Positions 17,494 through 25,890 of a DNA stretch of 64,000 nt are shown in pieces. Source of the stretch: Acidobacteriaceae bacterium TAA 166 (GTDB lineage Bacteria > Acidobacteriota > Terriglobia > Terriglobales > Acidobacteriaceae); NCBI GenBank assembly GCA_000421065.1, contig ATWD01000001.1:1232001-1296000 (forward strand). Direction: 5' to 3'. The stretch's first letter is position 1, and each line of letters opens with the position of its first letter. The translations under genes and the position numbers were made by a program. The notes under the pieces were generated by a model, which ran no database searches, had not been told where the DNA came from, and worked only from the letters and a program-made list of their open reading frames with translations.

Positions 17494-18621
17494 TCAGGGC
17501 TTCGGCTCTTCCACGGGCTCCGCCTCAGGCTGATCCTCCTCCTCGGTGAGCTCGTCATCCAGGGGATCGTCGACCGAATCGGGGCTGCCGTCGGCCTGCG
17601 GGAGATGGGTGTGGCGCTCCGGCTCAAGCTCCTCCGGCGTCTCGGGAACAGGATGCTGCTCGCCGCCGCCGTCTTCAACCTCCGCCGCGGCGGGAGTGGC
17701 CTCCATGGGAATCTCCTCCTGCTCCGCCAGCTCGCTGGCCATCTTCTCGAACTCCTCGATCGACGGCAGCTCGTTAATATCCTTGAGACCGAAGCGCAAC
17801 AGAAAATCCTTGGTGGTCTTGTACAGGATAGGCCGGCCGATCACCTGCTTGCGTCCAGCGGTGGTCACCAGCTTGCGCGTCATCAGCGAGCCGAGCACTC
17901 CGCCGGAGTCGACACCGCGAATCTCCGAGACCTCGGGTGCCGTGACCGGCTGCTTATAGGCGACCACAGCCAGCGTCTCCAGCGCCTGCAGGGAGAGCTT
18001 CAGGGGCGGCTTCAACGACTTTACAAATCCGCGAACCGCGTCATGATACTCGGGCTTGGTGGACAGACGATACCCTCCGGCGACCTCGCGTATCTCCAGC
18101 CCGCGATCTCCCCGCGCGTAGTCGCCGATCAGCTGCTCCAGCAGCGACCGGAAGTACTCGCGCAGACGGCGCGTTCTCTCCTTCTCTTCGCGAGACTCTC
18201 GCACCAGCTGCTGGTCCTGGGTCTCTTCAGCCGCAGCCTGGACCGTACTTTGGGCCGTCTCCTGAAGCGGCTCCTCAGCAGCCGCTTCGGCCGATCCTTC
18301 CGCTTTCTCCAGAGTGTCTCCGTCCGGAGCGGATTGCGTCGGCTCTGCGACCGGTTCCTGCGGAACGGCCAATTCTGTCTCATCGACGGTTTCGACGATG
18401 ATCTCGCCGTTCAAGCCTTCCACATCCGTATCGCTCCCGGTCGCCAGCTGGAGCTCCTGTGCGGCCTCCTCCTGAGCTTCCAGCGCAAGGGTTTGCTGGG
18501 CCTGGGCGATCTGGTCAAGCTCGGCCTGGCCCTCCTGCCCCAGAAGGCCCACCAGCTGGGTCAGGGTTACGGGTTCTTCCGATGCATAGATGACGGCTTC
18601 AATCTTTGCTTTGAGGCTCAT
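17494..18621 (-). CDS. scpB: Segregation and condensation protein B with a large acidic insert
   Basis: ScpB is the winged-helix kleisin partner in the SMC-ScpA-ScpB condensin that compacts and segregates chromosomes. Here it is 375 residues, while the family is usually about 180-230. The start SLKAKIEAVIYASEEPVTLTQLVGLLG is canonical, then an Ala/Gln/Glu-rich insert of roughly 110 residues (about 33-145) interrupts the first winged helix. The fold resumes at LREYFRSLLEQLI and GGYRLSTKPEYHDAVRGFV, with the second winged helix LSLQALETLAVVAYKQPVT...ISEIRGVDSGGVL-type sequence. The C-terminal about 85 residues are acidic and look disordered. It is separated from scpA by pit. Confidence 0.9.
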   Translation of the reverse strand: MSLKAKIEAVIYASEEPVTLTQLVGLLGQEGQAELDQIAQAQQTLALEAQEEAAQELQLATGSDTDVEGLNGEIIVETVDETELAVPQEPVAEPTQSAPDGDTLEKAEGSAEAAAEEPLQETAQSTVQAAAEETQDQQLVRESREEKERTRRLREYFRSLLEQLIGDYARGDRGLEIREVAGGYRLSTKPEYHDAVRGFVKSLKPPLKLSLQALETLAVVAYKQPVTAPEVSEIRGVDSGGVLGSLMTRKLVTTAGRKQVIGRPILYKTTKDFLLRFGLKDINELPSIEEFEKMASELAEQEEIPMEATPAAAEVEDGGGEQHPVPETPEELEPERHTHLPQADGSPDSVDDPLDDELTEEEDQPEAEPVEEPKP

Positions 18622-18725
18622 TGCCTTTGAGTGTATAAGAACGCCCGCGTAGAAAGCCGCGATCTACCGGCATTCCAGACGCGTTTTGCACAGAATCTCA
18701 CATCCCCACAGACGCCAAAAGAGCC

Positions 18726-18748
18726 GGGGCGGAGAAAATCTCCGCCCT
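18726..18748. terminator. Hairpin downstream of pit
   Basis: GGGCGGAGA (18727-18735), a 3-nt AAA loop, then TCTCCGCCC (18739-18747). It lies between the pit stop and the scpB start. T-runs are weak on both strands, so termination is probable but not certain. Confidence 0.5.
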
Positions 18749-18775
18749 GTTTCATGCAGCAATTCCGGTTTCGAT

Positions 18776-20380
18776 TTATTTGGCAACCAGGTTGAACAGC
18801 CAGTAGAGGACTCCCGAAAGAATCGCCGCAGCCGGAAGCGTGAAGACCCAGGCCAGCGCGATGTCGCGGATGGTTGAGACCTGCAGGCCGCTCTTGTTCG
18901 CGGCCATGGTTCCGGCGATGCCCGAGGAGAGCACATGCGTCGTACTGACAGGCATTCCATAGTTATCGGCCGCGAGGATGGTGGCCATCGCCATCAGCTC
19001 GGCAGAGGCTCCCTGCGCGTAGGTCAGGTGAGTCTTGCCGATCTTTTCGCCCACCGTCACCACGATGCGTTTCCAACCCACCATGGTTCCGAGACCAAGC
19101 GACAGGGCGACGGCTACCTTCACCCAGGTCGGGATGAACTTGGTCGAGCGATCGAGGAAGGCGCGATAGTTGGCGAAGACCTTTTTATCCTGATCGCTGA
19201 TCTTGGGACCAAACTTCGGAACCAGCCGCATCGTCTCGCTGACCAGGTACATCTGGTTGCGGACGTTGGCCTGCATCTCGGAGGGAACCTTTGCGAGCGC
19301 GCCGTAGCGGGTCACCTCGTTCTCGATGTCGTTGACGGTCTGGCGAAGGGCCAGCATCGTCGTGGGCTTCCATTGGTGATCGGAGACAAAGTCCTCCAGC
19401 TCAGCGCCTTCGTCGGCGATCACGGCGTTCTTATCGATGTAGTTGCCGAGGCTTCCGGAGACCTCCTGCGAGACCGCGCTGAAGGTCTGGACCTGCGAGG
19501 CGGTTACGGCGTGGTTGAGGGCGTAAGCCGTGGGGACAGTTCCGACCAGAATCAGCATGATCAGGCCCATGCCCTTCTGTCCGTCGTTCGATCCGTGGGC
19601 GAAGCTGACGCCGGTGCAGGTGAGCACCAGCAGGGCGCGGATGTAGAACGGCGGAGGCTCGGTGCCCTTGGGAGCCTCGTAGAGGCGGGGATCGCGCAGC
19701 AGCAGCTTGAACAGCCCGAACAGGAGCGCCGCGCCGATGAAGCCGACCACGGGCGAGAGCAGAAGCGCCTTGAAGACCTTGGTCACCTGCTCCCAATCCA
19801 CGCCGCTCACGCCGCTTTTGCCGTGCAGGAGCTGGTTGGTGATGCCGACGCCGATGATCGATCCGATCATGGTGTGCGAGCTCGAGGCGGGAAGGCCACG
19901 CCACCAGGTGGCCAGATTCCATATGATCGCAGCGGCCAGCAGGGCGAAGACCATGGCAAAGCCCGAGCCCTTGCTGACCTTGAGGATCAGCTCGACCGGA
20001 AGCAGCGTAATGACCGAATAGGCCACGGCGCCCGAGCTGGTCAGCACGCCGACAAAGTTCCAGAGACCCGACCAGACTACAGCGATGTGCGGCTCCAGTG
20101 AGTGCGTATAAATCACCGTAGCAACTGCGTTGGCGGTATCGTGGAAGCCATTGACGAATTCGAAGCCCAGAGCGATCAGCAATGCGACGCCGAGCAGGAT
20201 GTACGGAAAGATCGACCCGCTATGAACGATGGAAAGATCGCCCCAGAGCTGACTGATGATGTAGCCAAGTCCCGCCAGCAGCAGCACTCCAAAGAGGATG
20301 CCGCCAATTTTGCCAGGCGATGACTTTTTGAGTTTCTCGTCGAGGAGAGAGCTTGAGGGTAGAGTGGCTGGCGTTGCCAT
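18776..20380 (-). CDS. pit: Inorganic phosphate transporter, PiT/PHO4 family
   Basis: A 534-residue low-affinity phosphate (metal-phosphate) symporter with about ten membrane segments. The two inverted PHO4 signatures are seen: GFEFVNGFHDTANAVATVIYTHSL near the N-terminus and ISTTH-type AADNYGMPVSTTHVLSSGIAGTM near the C-terminus. Between them are GLPASSSHTMIGSIIGVGITN and SFAHGSNDGQKGMGLIM. A soluble loop (about 310-420) lies between the halves, as in bacterial Pit proteins. GTG 20389 is possible, but AGGTGA is well spaced for ATG 20380. It interrupts the scpA-scpB pair and has its own 229-bp upstream region. Confidence 0.93.
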   Translation of the reverse strand: MATPATLPSSSLLDEKLKKSSPGKIGGILFGVLLLAGLGYIISQLWGDLSIVHSGSIFPYILLGVALLIALGFEFVNGFHDTANAVATVIYTHSLEPHIAVVWSGLWNFVGVLTSSGAVAYSVITLLPVELILKVSKGSGFAMVFALLAAAIIWNLATWWRGLPASSSHTMIGSIIGVGITNQLLHGKSGVSGVDWEQVTKVFKALLLSPVVGFIGAALLFGLFKLLLRDPRLYEAPKGTEPPPFYIRALLVLTCTGVSFAHGSNDGQKGMGLIMLILVGTVPTAYALNHAVTASQVQTFSAVSQEVSGSLGNYIDKNAVIADEGAELEDFVSDHQWKPTTMLALRQTVNDIENEVTRYGALAKVPSEMQANVRNQMYLVSETMRLVPKFGPKISDQDKKVFANYRAFLDRSTKFIPTWVKVAVALSLGLGTMVGWKRIVVTVGEKIGKTHLTYAQGASAELMAMATILAADNYGMPVSTTHVLSSGIAGTMAANKSGLQVSTIRDIALAWVFTLPAAAILSGVLYWLFNLVAK

Positions 20381-20437
20381 AATCGTCACCTGTAAAGAAT
20401 TTTTAGGCTTAGGTGAGATCGAAGATAGGCTGAGGAT

Positions 20438-20459
20438 GAGAATAGAACGTTAATAGAAC
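20438..20459 (-). promoter_or_regulatory. Candidate Pho-box-like direct repeat upstream of pit
   Basis: On the minus strand GTTCTATTAAC is followed directly by GTTCTATTCTC: two GTTCTAT heptamers with an 11-nt period, 58-79 nt before the pit ATG. PhoB boxes have this layout (7-bp direct repeats, 4-bp spacers), though the heptamer differs from the enterobacterial CTGTCAT. The assignment is inference from position and architecture. Confidence 0.35.
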
Positions 20460-20609
20460 ATGAAGATCCCGGCTATTCCCCGGTTATAGGGGCTTTCCCC
20501 TCAACGTTTGGAGATAGAATTGTGCAATATTTTGCATAATCCATGGCTCATTTTTCTGCCATGAATGCACTTCCATCAGAGCTTGCAGCGAACAGCAGAG
20601 ACGATCGCT

Positions 20610-21635
20610 TCAGCGCCAGTCGTCACGGGCCTGCTGCTGGTCGGCGACGACCTGGTCGAACTGGTCGGTCTTCTTGATAAGGATGTCGCCCTGCTTCACC
20701 GGCTGGTGCAGCAGAACCGCCTGCAGACGCACCAGCTCCAGCATGGCCAGGAACATGCAGATCAGGGCGCGCTCGGTGTGGGTGTTGTGCAGAAGCCGCC
20801 GCAGCGAGACGGGCTTGTCCTCCATCACCAGGCGCCGCTTCACGTAGTCGATCATCTGGGCTACCGTGACCGACTCCTCATCCACATCGAGCACCGGACG
20901 CTTCCGCATGCGGCCGAGGATGTCCTGAAAGACCCGGACCAGATCGACGGTATCGGCCGCGATCTCACGCTCGGCGGCGGCCGATTCACGGAACTCGCGC
21001 ATGCCGGAGCTGGTCCAGGTGGCCTCCTCGATCTGCTGCTTCTGCAGCAGCATCTGGGCTGCGGCCTTGAAGCGCTCATGCTCGAGCAGCCTCTCCACCA
21101 GCTCGCGCCTTGGGTCCTCGGACTCCCCGCCCGTCACATCGGAGGGATCGCGTGGCAGAAGCATCTTCGACTTGATGTGAATCAGCAGCGAGGCCATGTA
21201 GATGAACTCGCCGGCGGCGTCGACATCGGTCTGCTTGAGTCGATGCGTGTATTCGAGGAACTGCTCCGTGATCCGGGCGATGGGAATGTCGTAGATGTCG
21301 ATGTTCTGCTTGCGAATCAGGTCCAGCAGAAGATCGAACGGGCCGTCGTAGACGAGCCCCACTGTCACCGAAAAGGGCGACTGCGAGGCCTCGTCCTTGC
21401 CCTTATCCCGCTCCTTGCCCTTGTCCCTATCCCTGGCCGCAGGACGCTTCGGCTCGGGTGCAGGAGCAGGGTGCTTGAGCGCAAACGGCTCCTGGGCCGC
21501 ATCTTCGGCCTGCTGCTCCAAGATCGGCTGATCCGGAATCGGCTGTTCCGGGACTTCGGGCTCGACACGGCTCTGTGCCGACGTCTCTTCCGGTTGACCG
21601 GTTATCTCTTCGGGTTGGAGAGTTTCATCGCTCAT
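20610..21635 (-). CDS. scpA: Segregation and condensation protein A with an N-terminal extension
   Basis: ScpA is the kleisin subunit that bridges the SMC heads and binds ScpB. The kleisin N-terminal domain starts at about residue 88 (FSVTVGLVYDGPFDLLLDLIRKQNIDIYDIPIARITEQFLEY), followed by AGEFIYMASLLIHIKSKMLLPR. The C-terminal winged-helix part is VSLRRLLHNTHTERALICMFLAMLELVRLQAV. The first about 85 residues form a Glu/Pro-rich then Arg/Asp/Lys-rich extension not found in typical 240-280-residue ScpA. The start overlaps the trpS stop (ATGA), so the two are translationally coupled. Confidence 0.92.
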   Translation of the reverse strand: MSDETLQPEEITGQPEETSAQSRVEPEVPEQPIPDQPILEQQAEDAAQEPFALKHPAPAPEPKRPAARDRDKGKERDKGKDEASQSPFSVTVGLVYDGPFDLLLDLIRKQNIDIYDIPIARITEQFLEYTHRLKQTDVDAAGEFIYMASLLIHIKSKMLLPRDPSDVTGGESEDPRRELVERLLEHERFKAAAQMLLQKQQIEEATWTSSGMREFRESAAAEREIAADTVDLVRVFQDILGRMRKRPVLDVDEESVTVAQMIDYVKRRLVMEDKPVSLRRLLHNTHTERALICMFLAMLELVRLQAVLLHQPVKQGDILIKKTDQFDQVVADQQQARDDWR

Positions 21636-22807
21636 GAACGAAGACCTACCGCACTGCGAACCTGCTGCATGGTTTGATTGGCGCGAACCGCGGCTCGCTC
21701 GCCTCCCTGCCTCAGAATCTCCTCGACCTCAACGAAGTTCGCTTCATAATAACGGCGCCGCTCCTGAAGGGGAGCCAGATGCTGGACCACGGCGTCGGCC
21801 AGCCATCCTTTGCACTCGATACATCCTATGGCCGCCGTAGTGCAGCCTTCACGCGCCTCTTGCTGAACCTTCTCCTCGGAAAAGACCTTGTGCAGATCGA
21901 AGACCGGACAGAGATCGGGGTTACCGATATCCTCGCGGCGAACGCGCGCGGGATCCGTCACCATCGTCTTCAGCTTGGCGCGAACCTCGGACTCCGGATC
22001 GGAGAGGAGAATGGTGTTCCGGTAGCTCTTGGACATCTTGCGGCCGTCCGTTCCGGGCAGCTTCGGGGAGGGCGTCAGCAGAACGTCCGGCTCGGGAAGA
22101 ATCTCATGCCGGCCGAAGCCGGTGAGCTTCCTGGTCTGCTTGGCCGCCTCGAAGAGCTCGTGCGCCGAGAAGCTGGACTTCGTCTTATCTCCGGAGATCT
22201 TACGCGCCTTCTCCTCGATCGCCCCCATCTCCCACGGCCTGGCCTCCGGCGAGAGATAGAAGTCGCCGGGGTAGAACTGATTGAACCGCCGGGCCACTTC
22301 ACGGGTCAGCTCGACGTGCGCGATCTGGTCGGCTCCCACGGGAACGTATCGCGGCGTGTAGAGCAGGATATCGGCCGACTGCAGCAGGGGATATCCAAGA
22401 AATCCGTAGGTTGCCAGATCCTTTTCCTTCAGCTGCTCCTGCTGATCTTTGTAGGTGGGAACGCGCTCCAGCCAGCTTAAAGGAGTAATCATGGAAAACA
22501 GGACATTCAGCTCGAAGTGCGCCGGCACATGGCTCTGAACGAACAGAGTCGACAGATTAGGGTCGAGTCCGGCGGCCAGAAAGTCAAGAATCACCTGGCG
22601 GGTATTCTCGGCGAGCATACTCGTATTGGCGTAGTCGGTCGTCAGCGCGTGGTAGTCCGCGATGAAGAAGTAGCACTCATACTCATGCTGCAGCTTGACC
22701 CAGTTGTAGAGCGCGCCCATGTAGTTGCCCAGGTGCAGCTTGCCGGTGGGGCGCATGCCGCTCAAGATACGCGGCCGGGATGGGGAGACAGGGGTCGAAT
22801 CGGTCAT
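21632..22807 (-). CDS. trpS: Tryptophan--tRNA ligase
   Basis: A class I aminoacyl-tRNA synthetase that charges tRNA-Trp. The HIGH-type motif is in RPTGKLHLGNYMGAL and the KMSKS loop in GRKMSKSYRNTILLSD. Other family signs are the Trp-pocket and dimer region YPLLQSADILLYTPRYVPVGADQIAHVELTREVA. At 391 residues it is longer than the usual 325-340, because of an insert of about 45-50 residues (SPEARPWEMGAIEEKARKIS and on) between the Rossmann fold and the KMSKS loop. It is preceded by a site-2 protease gene 49 bp upstream and coupled to scpA. Confidence 0.95.
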   Translation of the reverse strand: MTDSTPVSPSRPRILSGMRPTGKLHLGNYMGALYNWVKLQHEYECYFFIADYHALTTDYANTSMLAENTRQVILDFLAAGLDPNLSTLFVQSHVPAHFELNVLFSMITPLSWLERVPTYKDQQEQLKEKDLATYGFLGYPLLQSADILLYTPRYVPVGADQIAHVELTREVARRFNQFYPGDFYLSPEARPWEMGAIEEKARKISGDKTKSSFSAHELFEAAKQTRKLTGFGRHEILPEPDVLLTPSPKLPGTDGRKMSKSYRNTILLSDPESEVRAKLKTMVTDPARVRREDIGNPDLCPVFDLHKVFSEEKVQQEAREGCTTAAIGCIECKGWLADAVVQHLAPLQERRRYYEANFVEVEEILRQGGERAAVRANQTMQQVRSAVGLRS

Positions 22808-22856
22808 GATGCTTCAGATAGAGATGATACGGGAAACTCCCCAACGAGAGCGATGC

Positions 22857-23558
22857 CTACAGTGAGGCCAGGATGCTGTCGAAGGTCGATTGCAGAGGGT
22901 AGAGGAAGGCCCGGAAGATGAAGCCTCCCGCCACCAGCATGAAGATCCACAACGCAAACATCCCCATGCGGTCATAGACCTGAAGCGCCCCAGCCGGCAG
23001 GAAGTGCCGCAGAATGCGGCTGCCGTCCAGTGGAGGAAACGGAATCAGGTTGAAGACGAACAACAGAAGGTTAATCAGGATGATGAAGTAGAGCAGAAGC
23101 GCGACGGGAAAGAGCCCGGGAAGGTTCTCCGTCGAGACCCCGGGAAAGTGCATCGCCAGGGCCATCGCCGTGAACACCGCCACCGAGCCTCCCGGCACCG
23201 CGTGCTTGATGATCAGCAGCAGCACCAGCGCGATCGTCGCCAGCACAAGATTGCTCGCCGGCCCGGCCAGCGTCACCAGAATGTCGTCGCGCCGATAATT
23301 CTTGAAGTTCCTCGCGGTCACCGGAGTCGGCTTGGCCCAGCCAATCAGCGGCCAATGGTAGACCAGCGCGATCAACGGCATCAGTACCGAACCGAACAGG
23401 TCCAGGTGCTTGATCGGGTTCAGGGTCACGCGCCCCAGCATGCGGGCCGTCGGATCGCCCAGCCTCCATGCCGTCCAGGCATGCGCGCACTCATGCACGC
23501 TGAAGGCGAGGATCAGCGCAAACACCTGGAAGAGGATCAGAACAAAATCCTGGTTCAT
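22857..23558 (-). CDS. Site-2 protease family membrane metalloprotease (M50)
   Basis: A 233-residue integral membrane zinc metalloprotease of the compact M50B type, without a PDZ domain. The HExxH zinc motif is HECAH (22-26) in the first helix; the third ligand lies in the variant FPPLDGSRIL (equivalent of NPDG) near residue 175. The GPASNLVLATIALVLL helix is also typical. Members cleave membrane-bound substrates or signal-peptide remnants; this target is unknown. It lies just upstream of trpS on the same strand, an arrangement common in several phyla. Confidence 0.9.
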   Translation of the reverse strand: MNQDFVLILFQVFALILAFSVHECAHAWTAWRLGDPTARMLGRVTLNPIKHLDLFGSVLMPLIALVYHWPLIGWAKPTPVTARNFKNYRRDDILVTLAGPASNLVLATIALVLLLIIKHAVPGGSVAVFTAMALAMHFPGVSTENLPGLFPVALLLYFIILINLLLFVFNLIPFPPLDGSRILRHFLPAGALQVYDRMGMFALWIFMLVAGGFIFRAFLYPLQSTFDSILASL

Positions 23559-23645
23559 TCCTTTAGCCTAAAGGAATTTTCTCCAGACGTCGGAAAAGTA
23601 TCGTTCCTGTCCCATCCTCTCTTCAGTCCCTTTCCCACCGGTGGG

Positions 23646-24497
23646 CTATGCCTTCGGCTGCTCCTGCCCTGAAGTCTGCGCCTCGGGCCGTTGTCCGGAG
23701 GTCTGCTCTCCCCCATCCTTCTGCTTCTTCACCTTCGCCGGAATCCCCACCGAGACCACATTCGCGTCCACCGGCTTGGTCGCCAGCGCTAACGCGCCCA
23801 GCATCGCATTCTCGCCGATATTCGCTCCCGCCAGTACGGTCGAGTGATACGTCAGCCGCGCCCGTGGACCGATCTCGGTCTTCTTGTTGGTCACATCCGA
23901 CTGTTGGTTGATGTTGTGCGTGTGCGAGTAGACATTCGCGAAGTCCGAGATGCTCGATCCTTCGTGGATGACGATCTCGCCGCGATCGTCCAGAAGAACA
24001 TTGCGGTGAATCGTACAGTTGTCCTCGATGGTGAGGTTATAGCCGAAGCTGAATTCGACGTTCTGGAAGATCTTCACGCCCTTCCCGATCGACTTGAAGA
24101 TGTGGTGCCCGAGCATGCAGCGGAAGCGAAAGCCCAGCCACTGATTCATCCCCAGCGGGGAGCGGTCGAACATCAGCCAGAACCAGATCAGCGGCTTGCG
24201 AAGCAGATACTTCTCGGCGTCAATATCGCCGTAGTACTCCGGCTCGAGCGTGATGTTGCGCGGGTCCAGCGTCTCGTTGATGACACTCGTCGCCAGCTCG
24301 CTGTTCAGGGTCGCCGGAACCTTGCCGCCGTGCATCCTGCCCATATAGATCTGGTAGAGCTCGTCCCGCACGATCTCGGCCCGGCGTTCGAAGTTCTGGT
24401 GCCGGTTGAACTCTTCATTCAGCTGCGACAACCAGCGGCGGTAGATGGCTTCGGCTTCGGGAGTCGGCTTCAATTCGCGATAGTTATACTCAGGCAT
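23646..24497 (-). CDS. Left-handed beta-helix (hexapeptide) acyltransferase
   Basis: A 283-residue acyltransferase of the LbetaH superfamily. The N-terminal about 120 residues are alpha-helical (WLSQLNEEFNRHQNFERRAEIVRDEL). The hexapeptide coils begin at FKSIGKGVKIFQNVEFSFGYNLTIEDNCTIHRNVLLDDRGEIVI and include the catalytic-type histidine in YSHTHNINQQ. A hydrophilic tail rich in Gln, Glu and Pro follows (about 255-283). Members transfer acetyl or other acyl groups to sugars or other small acceptors; the substrate is not evident. It ends 88 bp from the site-2 protease start. Confidence 0.85.
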   Translation of the reverse strand: MPEYNYRELKPTPEAEAIYRRWLSQLNEEFNRHQNFERRAEIVRDELYQIYMGRMHGGKVPATLNSELATSVINETLDPRNITLEPEYYGDIDAEKYLLRKPLIWFWLMFDRSPLGMNQWLGFRFRCMLGHHIFKSIGKGVKIFQNVEFSFGYNLTIEDNCTIHRNVLLDDRGEIVIHEGSSISDFANVYSHTHNINQQSDVTNKKTEIGPRARLTYHSTVLAGANIGENAMLGALALATKPVDANVVSVGIPAKVKKQKDGGEQTSGQRPEAQTSGQEQPKA

Positions 24498-24539
24498 CTC
24501 TCTCTCTTTTCTTCGAACTCTACGGCCAGGCCGCTCAGG

Positions 24540-25283
24540 CTATTCGATGGCGAAGACCGCGTAAACGGTCGCCGTTTTTTCAATCTCGCGAGGATTAATC
24601 GCCAATGGCTCAACCTTATCCATCGGAGCGTTGGCGACCGACATCCGCATCACCATCGGACGCGGACCGCTCGGCTGCACCTCGTTGCTTGCATAAAGCA
24701 GCACCCCCAGCTTCGCATTCAGGCTGGTCGCCATCTGCTCGGCCTGGGCGCGCGCGCTCTTCAGAGCCTTGGCCGCCGCCTGTCCCTCCGGCGTCTTCTC
24801 GTCCTTGAACCCCCATTCGATCTGGCCGGAGTTGTTCGCTCCCGCCTTCACCGCCAGGTCCAGCGTCCTGGCCGCATCCTCGGCTCCGAGCTTCACCGTC
24901 CAGCTCTGCTGCACCTGGAACTGGCGCTGCGCCTTCTGCGCCTCGGTCAGCTTGTCGAGTTGGTAGTTCTGGACCGGCGTCACCTGCTGGTTCTCGCTCT
25001 GGATCGCCTCTTTTGGAATCCCGGCGCCGGTCAGCGCCTTCACGATCGCATTCGAGGCCCGCGAGCCGTTGGCATAGGCGGTGCTGCTGTCGGGCCCGTA
25101 GGCGATGAAGCCGATGTGCAGCGTCGCCTGGTCGGCGATGGCGGTCACCTTGTCGGTCGCCGTAATCGCAATGGTGCGGTTCTCCCGGTTCACCTGGATC
25201 GTCTGCGAGAACCCGGCAGCGGCAGAGGTCATCATTCCTACAGCCAGCATTACAACCGATGTTGCCCCGCGGAATCGAATCAT
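24540..25283 (-). CDS. SIMPL-domain (DUF541) secreted protein
   Basis: A 247-residue exported protein. The signal peptide is the first about 28 residues (MLAVGMMTSAAAGFSQ), followed by the SIMPL/DUF541 domain (TIAITATDKVTAIADQATLHIGFIAYG, AQAEQMATSLNAKLGVLLYASNEV, C-terminal VYAVFAIE). Family members form oligomeric periplasmic or surface assemblies; the function is poorly known. The ATG overlaps the stop of the upstream 60-residue gene (ATGA). Confidence 0.9.
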   Translation of the reverse strand: MIRFRGATSVVMLAVGMMTSAAAGFSQTIQVNRENRTIAITATDKVTAIADQATLHIGFIAYGPDSSTAYANGSRASNAIVKALTGAGIPKEAIQSENQQVTPVQNYQLDKLTEAQKAQRQFQVQQSWTVKLGAEDAARTLDLAVKAGANNSGQIEWGFKDEKTPEGQAAAKALKSARAQAEQMATSLNAKLGVLLYASNEVQPSGPRPMVMRMSVANAPMDKVEPLAINPREIEKTATVYAVFAIE

Positions 25284-25462
25284 ACGTCTTCTCCTGTCTT
25301 CTGCATTAGATCGGCGAGCGTCTCTTTATGTTTCGGGTGGTCGCTGCGTTTTTGCTTCGGATCGGGCAGAACGCGCTCCGGGGGAGGCGTCCCCACGCGA
25401 TCGCGCGCATTCGATTTAACCGCCTTCACCGCGGAAAAGACCTTCTTCCTCGACTTGCTCAT
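25280..25462 (-). CDS. Small basic hypothetical protein
   Basis: A 60-residue Lys/Arg-rich protein (SKSRKKVFSAVKAVKSNARD; C-terminus KETLADLMQKTGEDV) with no membrane segment or signal peptide. I do not recognise it. The stop overlaps the SIMPL gene start (ATGA), which supports real translation. The frame extends 6 codons upstream to 25480; ATG 25462 is chosen because the basic MSKSRKK start looks natural. Confidence 0.6.
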   Translation of the reverse strand: MSKSRKKVFSAVKAVKSNARDRVGTPPPERVLPDPKQKRSDHPKHKETLADLMQKTGEDV

Positions 25463-25604
25463 CTCGATCCGCCCCAGCACTTTCCAGCATCTCTGCGGAC
25501 GCCTAAGCGATTATGCAATACTCTGGTACCAATGGTCCGGTAAACGCCGGACCGCACGAAGGAAACGCGGCTCAAACCAAGCCGCTGACCGCCGAGGTGC
25601 AGGA

Positions 25605-25877
25605 ATGGAAGAACGGGATTTTTTCGACGAACGTCCGGAGCAGCGTACCCACACCATGACCTGCCCCCACTGCGGGCAGGCAGGCGAATATGAGCTGGGT
25701 TGGATCGTGCGAAGAAAGAAGAACCAGCTTCCCCGCGGAGCCGATGAGCGCGATCGAGCGCGCTTCGCCAAGGCGCAGAGCTACATGGTGCGCCGCGACG
25801 ATATGGTGGGCTGCAAAAACGTCCGCTGCCGCAAGCGCTTCGACGTGATGGGCATCCAGTCCGTCGCCTTCATCTAA
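25605..25877 (+). CDS. Small zinc-ribbon-like protein
   Basis: A 90-residue hypothetical protein with CPHCG at residues 20-24 and a second Cys pair, C70 and C75, in the segment VGCKNVRCRKRFD. This suggests one zinc ribbon. A charged stretch (RRKKNQLPRGADERDRARFAK) separates the two halves. The frame runs 1.7 kb upstream through antisense sequence, but GAGGTG lies 5 nt before ATG 25605, and only this end reads as a compact protein. It is divergent from the small basic protein gene. The function is unknown; nucleic-acid binding is possible. Confidence 0.65.
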   Translation: MEERDFFDERPEQRTHTMTCPHCGQAGEYELGWIVRRKKNQLPRGADERDRARFAKAQSYMVRRDDMVGCKNVRCRKRFDVMGIQSVAFI

Positions 25878-25890
25878 AAACCTACTTTTA

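Noticed and set aside
23844..25877. 677-codon plus-strand ORF ending with the zinc-ribbon-like protein
   Set aside because: Only the last 90 codons look coding; the rest is antisense to the acyltransferase and SIMPL genes.
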